A stretch of DNA of 64,000 nucleotides, taken from positions 18,184,311-18,248,310 of the forward strand of contig NC_068348.1 in NCBI RefSeq assembly GCF_014633365.1. The letters run 5' to 3'. The DNA comes from Diospyros lotus (lineage: Eukaryota > Streptophyta > Magnoliopsida > Ericales > Ebenaceae). The first letter of the stretch is position 1, and each line of letters begins with the position of its first letter. Shown here piece by piece: positions 22,029-34,000 of this stretch. The notes beneath the pieces are model-generated. The model saw only the letters and a list, made by a program, of their open reading frames with translations. It had not been told where the DNA came from and made no database searches. A program made the position numbers and the translations under genes.

Positions 22029-25000
22029 GGTAGAATTTAAAATTTTCCTCTAGCTTAGGATTTTTCATTCTCATTGCATCGGTGGTTTATTTATTATGTA
22101 GACTTGCTTGCGTTGGTATATGTTTGGTTTCTTAGAAAAGAAAAGAAAAACTGTGTAGAAAGAGGGAAATCAAATTTTTTTAATTTTGTTTTTTGGTTGG
22201 AACGGGAGAGAACGGAGGCTTTAGTTGCTTAATTCCGCGGATATACATTGTAATGGTATCCGATGGCTGGGACATTAGGTTTCTGAAGGACATTAGCTAT
22301 TTGATATGATATGTGTTGTGTGCGTGCTTTGAGGTTTTTTGGTGTTGAGAGGTGATGGAATTCGCTAGGATGAGATGGCATGTTTCTCCCTTGTTTAGTT
22401 GATAGGAAATAATTACAGTGTGAAATGGATCCCTGCAGGGGTTGCTCCATTAATCACCTTTTAGTGATGTGCCTTTTTAGTTGTTCGAATTGTGATTTGG
22501 TAGTCCTCCATCATTATGGATTTGCATTACTTGTGATTGCCATAGTTATTTTTATGTAAATTACCTTGGCCTTGCAACAAACCTGTACGATTTTTTGAAT
22601 TCATAAGGTAAAGTAGTAGTGTGTGTGTTTATTTATTACCTGGTTAGCTAAGAAGAGAGGCATACCTAAGTAGAAGTCATATGTGTTACGACCCAAGGGT
22701 AGATTAGACATTGGGGGTGAATTCTTGTAACCCACTGTAACAACAAGAGGTTAAGTGGTTGTAGGCGGTTGGAGTTAGGTGGTAGAATAGTTAGAAGTTA
22801 GAACAATTATAGCTCCTTCAGCTGACAGTTAGCTATCTAACTAAAAGGAGTAGCCTTTAAGAAGGCTGTTGCAGAAGAGTTAAAGCAATTTTCGGAATAA
22901 TAGAACTCTCTTGCCCTCTTCCCTCTCAATCCCTCTCTCTAATTGTTGTCTAAGTTTGCATCGAGTAAGTCCTTAGAAGTTAGTGGAGGCAAGTCAAGTG
23001 TCACAGTGACAGTCAGTTCGTTGGTTAGGTCTTCTAATGGTAACTAAATATATTGGAGGTAAAACCGGTAATAACTTACCTGTTTAATTCCATTGTATCT
23101 TCCACCCTTTATGTCTATAAATAAGAGGTTAGGGGGTAGTTACTTAAGGCATGATTAGCTAGTGCAAGATTGTATGAGAGGGAAGGCATGTTCATGATAG
23201 TTCTTTGTAATCTCGGGTGATCAAGTTTGTACTCGTGAAAGAGGCTTATGTACTGATTCATTCAAATTAGTGAAGGAGACTGCTCTTGGGGATTTAAAGG
23301 CTGGATGTAGGGTCATCTCAAGGGATGATCCGAACCAGGATAAATTTGATGTTCTCTTGTGTGGTTTGGTTTCTGTTTCTTGTATATTTCAATACTTTAT
23401 TATTGTTTGTTATCGTTTCTATTTCCATCCTATCAATCCGCACGTGCGTGTGTGTTTCCTATCCTAAATAGAGTGCATTCCAGTGCTCCCGAGTCAACAC
23501 TAATTTTCTTTCTCGTTCTTCCTCTCTCTCTTTCTCATTCTATTTGTTTCTTCCTCAAATTCTATCCTATTTCTTGAAATTTCACCCAAATTCCCAGATT
23601 GCCTAACCCTCAACTCGAGGGTGTGACAATTTGGTATTAGGGCTAGGACATTCTAGCTGTGGGAGATTGGTGGGAACCCAACAAGGCCACCGACGAAAGA
23701 TGTCAATTGCAACTGGTAGCGATTACATTCTGATTCAACACAAAATTGCGAAACGACCAACCATAGGGTGCAGGTCATGATCATTGGATAGTGGCAAATG
23801 GCAAAGGGCATGTCATGACCCAAGAATCTATAGAAGGACAATATAGTAATAGGTTGATAATAGTTGTTAGAAGATATTTTAGATATTTTAGCAATTGGTT
23901 AGAAGCACATGGGTGCTATTATGCAGTTAGTTAGGAGTAAATATGCCTATATAAGGCTATGTAAACGGATGGGATGGGATATGCTGAAATTGATACTGAA
24001 TCTCTATTTTTCTCTCTAAATTTCTCTCCATTCTCCCTCTCATTTCTCTTAACTTTCTCTCTAATTTTGTTCAATCTCCCCCTTCATTTCTTCTTTGTTC
24101 TTCCCCAAATTCCTTCCAATTCCTTCTAAGACCCTAGCTAAATCCTAGGGTCATGACAAATGGTATCAGAGCAGTCCATCCTTGGCTGTGGTTTTGATTC
24201 GAGTTCCGATGGTGAATATCGGTGAGTTCCGACAATGGCTCCAAGAAGATTACAGCAGAGCCAGGGTTCTTCGGCCACATCGGTGATTGGGTGATTCGAT
24301 TCTAGGCAATTTTTGGCTGAACCTTGGAATTTGATTCCGCGGCCTGAGAAGGAAACTGTGGCAGCAGGTTCGGCTTGAAGAGGAATAGCATTTGCAATTC
24401 GCCACTCCTAGAATCAGAGTTGAAGGCGAGTTCGGTTGCTGAAGACGACTTTGAAGGACAATTAGGTTAGTGAATTTTCATATTCGACCGTGATAGAGGA
24501 GGTGAGGTACGGCCACGATTCTCGGCAACCCAGGCAAATGCAAGGAGCTATTTGGTAGTGGTCCTCGGCCCAGAAGGTCATGATTGGAGTGGGATTCCAA
24601 GTATTAGCAGTTATGTGGGTGTCGTTATTTGAACTTGAGAGTGACGCAATACAGTGGGTTGGAATCGAGAGTGTCGCGGTACAGTGGGTGTAGCGATTGG
24701 AGTAGCAATGTAGCGATCGGCCTTACCCAGACCTCCGGGTGAACCCATTGAACATCAACCCGATTGGAAACACCAACCAATTGGGTTGGGAAGGATTTGA
24801 GTACTGGAAAGAAGCAACGGCTAGTTGGGACACGAACTGAGGAGCATTCGCGATTGGTGTGGGAGTCCGTCGAAGGCAGTGACGCGGACGACCAAGAGGT
24901 TCACGAGTGAGTCGGACGAGGAAGTAGGAGACGTGACCGTTGTCAATTGCGGTCGGTGGTTAGGCAGAGCAGGTTCGGCGACTCTAGTGACTTGGAAGGT

Positions 25001-28000
25001 GGTTGATGTTGGGAGATTAATCTCCAATAGTGATTTACGAAGGTGATCCAGCAACAGATTCGAAATGGGCGAGGCAAGATGTTGACGAACGACAGTGAAT
25101 TTTAATAAGTCTTGCACGGAATTGGCATGCGAAGGAGGGTCAGACAGATTTCGGCTTGAATCCGGCAAATTGTGTCGACTGCATTAGAGTCGATCAGCAT
25201 GCGCAATTGAGGATGAAGCAGAAATTCGATTCCGACACACAGAGATTGAGCTTGGGCTGATAGTTGAGGCCGAACTTGGAAGTGCAAAGCAGATTCCAGT
25301 GAGCTCCGGCAATTCCGACAGATCCGAGTTGAAGGCTGGGGCAATCAGTGAAGAGCGGTATGTATACAATCCCTATCCCTTGGTCTTCCAAGTGTCATGT
25401 CCATGAGATGTCGACCATGGGAAGCAGGGCACACGTGACACAAATGGGGTCTCAATTGTAGCCGAATGATGCTGCATTTTCAGTGGTTAATTTTCATGCA
25501 AGAGATTAGCCGAAGGGTGCTGCATTTTCAATGGAATGTCCTGCTCGTGAAGCCTTGGGAAGTGGTGCACGAAGGAGTCCAATGGAGTCTCAATTGCAGC
25601 AGGAGAAAGTTTCCTTTTCAACTGGAATGGAGCCTCAATGGCAGCCAAAGGAGGCTGCATTTTCAGTTGGCAACAACAGGGACAAAGGGACAAGCAATGA
25701 GATACATGATGCGAGCAAGGAATTTGGTCTTATGATACGCGAGAAGTTGCAAGAGTTTGCAATGATACTATCTAAGGAGTATCATTACAGTTTTCCTGCC
25801 GAATACTTTGATGACTATTACGGAAGTTTTAACAAGGAGGAGTTTCTTAAAAGGGAGTAGCCGAGGCAAGAGTTAATACACTTGAATGTGCCGAATGAGG
25901 GCTGGCAGGAAAGAAATGAAGGGTTAAGCCAGATTGCAGATTTCTCTTCCAGCCAAGGCAAGTTTCTTGCGAATTATGACCTTGATAGTAGCTCTATCCA
26001 CCAACAATAGATTCAAAGTGGTGAGGAATTCTTGAAGCCGGTTTTAGCTGGGGAAAAGCTAAAGGAGGCAGTTGAAGAAGTCAAGGGTTTTGTCAAAGAG
26101 AACAAAACTCCCACTGCTGTATTGGTTCTTCCTCCAGTTGGCAAATCTGAATGCTTGTCTATTACATTGAAGGACGAACAGATGGCTGGAGAACTAGTTA
26201 GTCAACCCTCTGTATTCAAAACAACACACAACGAAGATGATGAAAAGGGGGAAACATATGTGGTAGCTGGTCGGTTGCGTGAGTTTTGGAATGATCGACA
26301 TTTGAACGATGTAGGGTTGCAGATTTCAGCTGCTACCTGTGACAAGGAGTGGCTAAATTCATTGAAGGCATTTGATGTGGATACATTGACAGGTTTTGGC
26401 ATTATATTGGATCCCCAGACTATGGTTACTAGCAACCTTAATTTGGTAGCTATTACAAACCCAAGGGAAATAGTGTTACTCTTTGGAGGAAGATGCAGCC
26501 TTGTCTGCAATGATTATCATTCTTGTTTCAATTGAGAACCTAAAAATAAAGAAGAAGAGACTTAGAATGAGGAAGAAGGAAAGAAGGATGAACCAAATAG
26601 AGAAGGTTGGAATTGGATGAAGAGCTATGGCTACTTGTTGCAAGTTCTTGGGGACAAGAACTCTCTTAAGAGGGGGGAATTGTCATGATCCAAGAATCTA
26701 TAGAAGGGCAATATAGTAATAGGTTGATAATAGTTGTTAGAAGATATTTTAGATATTTTAGCAATTGGTTAGAAGCACATGGGTGCTATTATGCAGTTAG
26801 TTAGGAGCAAATATGCCAATATAAGGCTATGTAAACAGATGGGATAGGATATGCTGAAATTGATACTGAATCTCTATTTTCCTCTCTAAATTTCTCTCCA
26901 TTCTCCCTCTCATTTCTCTTAACTTTCTCTCTAATTTTGTTCAATCTCCTCCTTCATTTCTTCTCTGTTCTTCCCCAAATTCCTTCCAATTCCTTCTAAG
27001 ACCCTAGCTAAATCCTAGGGTCATGACAGGGCACCAAGATGAGACAACTGGAAGTGAGGATGGAGTCGCTAGAAGTTGGCATGGTGCAGACCCAAGAGGC
27101 CATGTGCCAAAGCAGGGAAGACATTTCGGTCATCAGGGATAGTGTGCAAGAATTGGAAAAGAACAAGGAGGTTGTGTAGTATGGCCAAAAAATTAACAGC
27201 ATGTTCAACATGTTGGCATTGTTTCCCCAATTCCGACTGCCCTCCAAGGAAAAATTCCGACCTGATTTTGCCTCGTGAGGGCATCCTTCCTAGGCCCGAT
27301 GAAGGGCTGGAAACAGAGGATCAACCTACATTATGGGGATCTTCCTCCCACATTCCTATCCACACACCAATTCCACGATTAGAGATTCCTGTGTTCGAGG
27401 GACTAAAACCAAGGTGGTGGATTCACTGTTGTGAAAAATTCTTTCAATTCTATCGAGTCGTTGAAGGGCAGAGGATTACCTTGGCCACAACCCATCTTAA
27501 CAATATGGCTGACTTAGGGTACCAAGGGTGGACCCAATCCAAGGGAAATGAGGCTAGTTGGATAGAGTTTGCTGAGGAATTGTGTGATCGATTTGGTGAA
27601 TAGAATATGGCGAATGTAGTTGAGGAATTCAACAAATTAAGACAAGAAGGTTCGGTGATGGAATATCAAATGAAATTTGAAGAACTAAGGTCTCTATTGT
27701 GGACTTCACAGCCCAACCTAACTGAACTATACTTTGTATCAAGTTTCATTAGTGGGTTAAAAGATGAGTTGAGATCTATGGTTAAGATGATGATGCCTAC
27801 TATAGTGAAACATGAGGCTGAGAAGGCAAAGCTGTAGGAGCTTACATTGGAAGCAATTTTCAGTAAGTACACAATTGCAACGGAAATTCAGCATTCGTTC
27901 TATCCACCAGTGGAGGGGAATCAAGTGAATGCGAATTCTAAGGTCTATCCCAACCCTAATGTAGCCAAATCATCTACTATGAAGCAAAGACGAAAGTTAG

Positions 28001-31000
28001 GATTATGTTATAAGTGTGGAGATAAATTCAATCTGGCCACCGATGCCAAAAACAGTTACTTAATATGGAAGGAATAGAGGATGAAAATGAAGAAGAAGAA
28101 TCGGTGGGAATTGGGTGACCAAAGAGGCATAGTTGCTCTAAATTCTTGTCTCCAAGAATTTTCTCATCGGGAGGGGAATTGCTATGACCCAAGGGTAGAT
28201 TAGACATTGGGGGTGAATTCTTGTAACCCACTATAACAACAAGAGGTTAAGTGGTTGTAGGCAGTTGGAGATAGGTGGTAGAATAGTTAGAACAATTACA
28301 ACTCCTTCAATTGATAGTTAGCTATCTAACTAAAAGGAGTAGCCTTTAAGAAGGCTGTTGCAGAGGAGTAAAGGTATTAATAGTATTCGGAATAACAGAA
28401 CTCTCTCACTCTCTTCCCTCTCAATCCCTCTCTCTAATTTTCTCTCTTGTTCTTCCTCTCTCATTCTATCTGTTTCTTCCTCAACTTCTATTCTCTTTCT
28501 TGAAATTTCACCTGAATTCCTAGATTGCCCAACCCTCAACTCGAGGGTGTGACAAAAAGGAATGAAGAAATGAACTAGGAGGACTGTAAGAAGAAGAAAC
28601 ACACTGTGAAGAAGATGGAAATAGGGTAGGAAAAGGAAAATCGAAAGGATTAAACTGAACGTGTCTAGAAATGGAGACTTGACTTGTGGGATGTAAACAT
28701 CTATACACAGCTTGCACATGACTATATCCAATGAAAACACATTTGGTGGAATGAAAAAAGCAAAGTTGTGTGTGTTGTAGGGTCTAAGGTAAGGAAAACA
28801 AGCACACCCTTTGAAGGGATAGATAATTGGGTTGTTTGTGATAAAGAAGTTCAAAAGGAGAGGCAAATTTGATAGGAGAAGCTGGTAAAAAGGTTAATTG
28901 TATAAACAGCTGTTTGAAAAGCTTCTACCCAGAATTTTGAAGGCATACGAGCTTGAGCTAGCAGTGTAAGACCCATTTCAGCAATTTGCCTATGCTTCCT
29001 CTCAACAAGCCCATTTTGTTGATGAGTATGAGGACAAGTCAAATGAGGTTGAATGCCATGTCATTTAAGATATGGCAAGAAGGCTTGAAATTCTCCTCCC
29101 TTATCAGATTATAGGGCCTTTATTTTAGAGTGATATTGTAATTCAGTAAATTTGGGAAAGGCAATGAAAGTAGAAAGAGCATCAGACTTTAGTTTCAATG
29201 GATATAACCATGCATACCTGGTATAAGCATCTACAAAGATGATATAGTATCTATAGCCTTCAGTAGATGCATTAGGAGTTGGACCCCAGAGATAGAAAGA
29301 AATAATTCTAAAGGTTTCTTGGCTGTAATTTCCCAAGTAGTAAAAGGAAGCTGATGTAGTTTGCCAAGTTTGCATGATTCACAAAAAGAAGAGAAGAATT
29401 AGAACAAGGAATATGAATTTTATTCAAGACCATTTTCAGTACAGAAAAATAATGATGTCCCAATTTGGCATGCCACTAATCTCACACAGTTTTATTTGTT
29501 ACTGTGTTTTTATTCTGAGATGGGGCATGACAAGATGGGGAATGCGAAGCTGACATTTTAGACTTGGTAGATTTACAGTGCTCAGACAAACGAGACAAAT
29601 AAGCTGAAGCAAAAGCAGAACTGGATGTGGTTGCCAATTGATAAAGTCTATCTTTAAGTAGCCATCAAAGTAGTACAATTCCTTTGTCCTTGTCCTTAAA
29701 TCACACAAGAATCAGAATAAAATTCAGCTATCAAATTATTGTCTTTTGTAAGCTGAGAAACAGTTATAAGGTTTTCTGTCATGTGAGGAACATGAAGCAC
29801 ATTAGATAAAGAAAGAATAAAAACAGGTTTGGTTTGAGTATAATGTTGACTACGACCAAGAAATGGATAGTTTCTTACCATGGCCAACTGCAACTTTCTC
29901 AAGGCCTTGATAAGGAGAGTGAAGAGTGAGGTTATGAAGATTGGAGGTAATGTGGTTTGTTGCTCCAGAGTCAACAAACCAAGAAGGATCATTGCAAATT
30001 GTTGAAGAAGTAAATTGATTATCCAAAGAATTGCTATCATGAGAACCTTGAATAGAACAAGTCTCACTCAAAAATACTTCACTAGGATCTCTAGGAGCTA
30101 CAAGATAAGCTCTTGAAGATTGAGATAATCCTCCTCTGCCAGAATTTTGACTGGGAAAACGTTGAAAATTTCTATCAAACCTATGGTAACATTTGTTAGC
30201 AAAATGATCTGGTCTCCCACACAATTGACAATATGTTTTTCTAGTGTTAGATCTATGTCGACCTCTACCTTTTCTGTTAGAAAAACCTCCTCTCCTGGTA
30301 ATAGAACCACTGCCATTCTTTGATTAGTGAGATGCAACATTTGCATTCATCGGAGTTATGCCTTCCAAATTTAGGGCTGGAGATGAAGAAAAATTCTAAG
30401 TTAATATCATCCATTTGATAGGTAATTAGACTAACAATAGTTTCACAATCATTGTCCAGTCCACTCTAAATAGCAATAAAAGATCCTTATCACTGATTGG
30501 TTCACCAATTGCAGCTAGAGCATGTCCTCCTATTGTTTTTATCTTCAGGATATAGTCATTCACCGATAGAGAATTTTTCTTGATAGATCTTAATTGTTGT
30601 TTTAATTGAAAAGATTTGGCAATAGTTTGCCGAGAATAGTAGTTCTCAAGAACATACCATAACTCTGTTGAGGATTCACAATGAATCACCTGACCTAGAA
30701 CTTCTTTGTCAATTGTAGAGAAAAGCCACCCTAGGAGTAACTGATCTGATTTGAGCTAGGCTAGATATTCTTCATTTTCTTTCTGTGCATTAGGATCATC
30801 AGAATCTGGATTTGGTAGATATTTGAGTGGAGATTTTTTTGATTTGTTGATGAAGAAGATCAAATCGAAAGCCCTAATTGTTGCCAAGATCTGAGCTTTC
30901 CAAAATAGATAGTTATTACTATCTAGTTTGATAGGACTGTAATTGAAATCTCACTATGAGGGAGAAATCATATTGCAAGGCAAAAGAAAAGGAGCAGGAT

Positions 31001-34000
31001 TGACTTTGTGAAGAAGAATGTGATTATTCTTGATTTCTTGCCATTGACGTATGTTGTTTGCTCTGGTATATGAAGTGAGAGCTTCTATGAAGAAAAAGAA
31101 AGAAACTGAAAAGAGAACTAAAATTGAGTTTTGCTGAAAATGATTATTGACATTAGAAACAGAAAATCAGTTAAGCATTTATAGACTGTGAACACAACTA
31201 ATTCTGTTAGGGATATAACTAACCTTGGTACAAGTCCTAACTAGCAAACTTAACTAAAATATAACTACGCTTAATAGAATTGCAGCTAATATTCCTTTGT
31301 ACAGGACAAATAGAACTAGTTCTATCTACAAGAAGCACTCATAGGCATCACCTGATTGAAGCTGCTTCACCTAGAGATAGACAAGGCGCTTTGAGGCACC
31401 CGAGTGCCTAAGCAAGTGAGGTGCTCTGCTTGTGTTTGACCACGTTGGTGTTGAAGTTAGGAGTCTAGGAGGGATGAATTTGATGTAGACATGAATCATG
31501 GTTTTTCTTGCACAAAGGAGATGCTGCATAATGCGCATTGGTGTTTGCAAGCTTGAAGAGTTAGATTCTACTGCGGAACCCATACAATGATGCTACACGT
31601 GTGATGGTGTATAGATAGTAGACCTCATAAAGTTTCTTTTTCTGGTTTATTATTAAGAATATCTTCTCTTTTCCCTAAAGAAAATAATTTCCTTTTTAAA
31701 ATGGATCTATTCTTGTGAATAATTTATTCTTGTCTCATTCTTTTCTTGAAAAGAAAAATTATTGAAGTCATGTTCTGGGAAAAATACATGTACAGTTTTT
31801 ATTGACATTCTTTTTACATTTTTCTGGAGCTGGGAAATTTTGGTAATTCAACTTATTTGCAAATTGATGGCCTAAGCTATGTTATGTATTCTGATATTAT
31901 GTTTTTTGGAGTATCACACATAATAGCCTGGAAAAAATCTCCATTTTTTGGGTGGTTCTCTTTCTGTAATATCCAACTTTTTGTTTGTAAAATAATTAAA
32001 AGAAACAAAATAGTCCAGAATCAGATTATCTCATTGTATATGGATAGCCCAGTAGCTGTTGCTCTTAGTTTTGAGATTTCCCTGTATTTCTTTCTTTTCT
32101 CTTTTTCACCCTATGGAGTATATAGGAGAAAATGAGGGCCTTTTTTTTTTGGTTCTCATTCCTGATCTTTATCCTGGGTTAACTCACGAGGATAAATGTA
32201 TTTTAGAGTCCACAAGAAGCTGTGACACCTTTTCAGATTTTGGGTGGTGAAGCTCAGATTGTTCAGGTATTAATTGGATTTGTTAAGCATGCTCTCCTTC
32301 TTCAGAAGTAAAAGAAGAACTTTTGTTATTGTTTTTTGCCTAGTGCTTATTTTCATGTATTTTGGTTTTGCTGGTCTTATCTCCAGATTATGTTGAAGCC
32401 ACAAGAAAAGGTTATTGCTAAGCCCGGTAAGTATATGTTGCATGATTTTTTTGGTTGATGTGATTTGTTTTTTTTGCTTTGTACTTGGATTACTCCATTC
32501 TTGGAGCTGCTACTACAATTTACTTGCCAAAACTAAAAATTGATGGCATTATTTCTGAAGAAGAACCAGTGTCAGGTTGCAAGTCCTGCATCTTTTCTGG
32601 TGTTTATTCTACATCTATATGACAATTACAAAGCAAAGTTCCTTTTTTTGTTGGGCAATAGCAAGCCTATTGACCAGATATGCTTGTTCAAAAGCGTTAT
32701 TGGTGTGTTTGGAGTATCTTACCTTTTTGAGAAATGAACTACTCTACTTATTTAATCTGGTTATGCTTAGACTTGGTTGAAGTTTCCATAATGTGGACCG
32801 AAGAAGTTAAAAACATTGTTATTTGAAATAGCAATCCACATTGTTTAATATCATTTTTTCCACGATCTAGTTTGATTTGCAAATCTATACAAAAAAAAAA
32901 AAAAAAAATTCAACCATAATTTTTTGGATTACCTATAGTTGCACATTTATTAATCCAATGCATATATATATATATATACATATACCTTTTGCTCACAGAA
33001 AGGCATAAACAGGAAATGACTAGTGTAACCATTCATTAGGATGCGACTTGAGTAACTTCATTCCTACCTAACTGGGACCTAATGAACCATACTTGTGCAT
33101 TTGACCCAACTGTAACGCCCCACTTTTCAAATATATCATGATGCTAAATACAAGCCAATATCACACACGGGCATTATGAAATCCTTACTAATGGAAGCGA
33201 AGGATCGAACTTGATAGCTAAAGCTAGATAATAAAGATTTCCACTATAAAATCTTTAACACAAGGACAATAGTACCATACGTCCTTTAACAAATAAACAT
33301 TTGTTTATGTAACTGTGAAATATAAATTCCAAAGATCGGACAAATAACTTCTAGTATCATTGCAGCTTCCTTGTATAGCATCTGTCGCACATCATTAGGG
33401 ATTTATACATAATGACTACTTGTATGACACACATTAAAGATAGACCCATATCGTCTAATATTAATGAAAATAATAGAAAAGCTCAAAGGTTACATTGGCT
33501 TCTCTTTATACAAGATCGTAGTACATGAACAGCAGAAAATCAAACTAAACTTCGGCTACCGCTTTGTCTTTCCTCTTACTTGTATTCGGGGTATCTGGCA
33601 CATTTGATATACTTGGGACGTTGAATATCTCACGAGTATGAAATACCTAAGTTAGATAATGCCATCTAAGTGAAATGGTTCAGGAAAGAAAATACATGCG
33701 TGTGTATGCAAGTATGTCAAATGTCATGAAATCCTTCCCTTCTATGGAAACCGTGCCAGGATGTTGTCATGTTCGAACCCCTCGGCCCCCTTACACAGGC
33801 CACGTGATCAGCCCCCTTACACAGGCCCACGTGATAGCTCACACATGACAACCCACTAGCTAGCTACCAACGCCGAGATGCATGACGAATAGTGATGCAA
33901 TGCTATTTTCAAAGAAACACATGTTAGACAAGCCACATATCACACACAAATGAAACCAAGGATGATTAAGATGAAGCAAGAAGCATGTAGGAACCACTCA

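Larger units (their letters stand above)
23811..27028 (+). mobile_element. Nested non-autonomous LTR retrotransposon with 5-bp target duplication
   Basis: Two 348-bp LTRs (23811-24158, 26681-27028) open TGTCATGA and close TCATGACA. Identical GGGCA flanks (23806-23810, 27029-27033) are the duplication. The primer site TGGTATCAGAGC begins at 24161 and the purine tract AAGAGGGGGGAAT precedes the 3' LTR. By hand count the LTRs differ at about 9 of 348 positions. The 2.5-kb interior has no recognisable gag, protease, RT or integrase, so the element depends on others. It sits in the leader of the outer element, upstream of gag. Confidence 0.93.
22684..28554 (+). mobile_element. Outer gag-only LTR retrotransposon (gypsy-type gag), carrying two nested insertions
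   Basis: The 5' LTR begins TGTTACGACCC at 22684 and ends GGTGTGACA at 23628; the 3' LTR runs 28180-28554 (375 bp). Without its inserted solo LTR the 5' LTR is about 384 bp. A Met-tRNA-like primer site TGGTATTAG starts at 23632. A purine tract (GGGAGGGGAATT) precedes the 3' LTR. Internally there is only gag, followed directly by the purine tract; no protease, RT or integrase is seen. No 5-bp target duplication is visible (ATATG against AAAAG), and a copia fragment abuts the right end, so the flank was rearranged. Confidence 0.85.
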
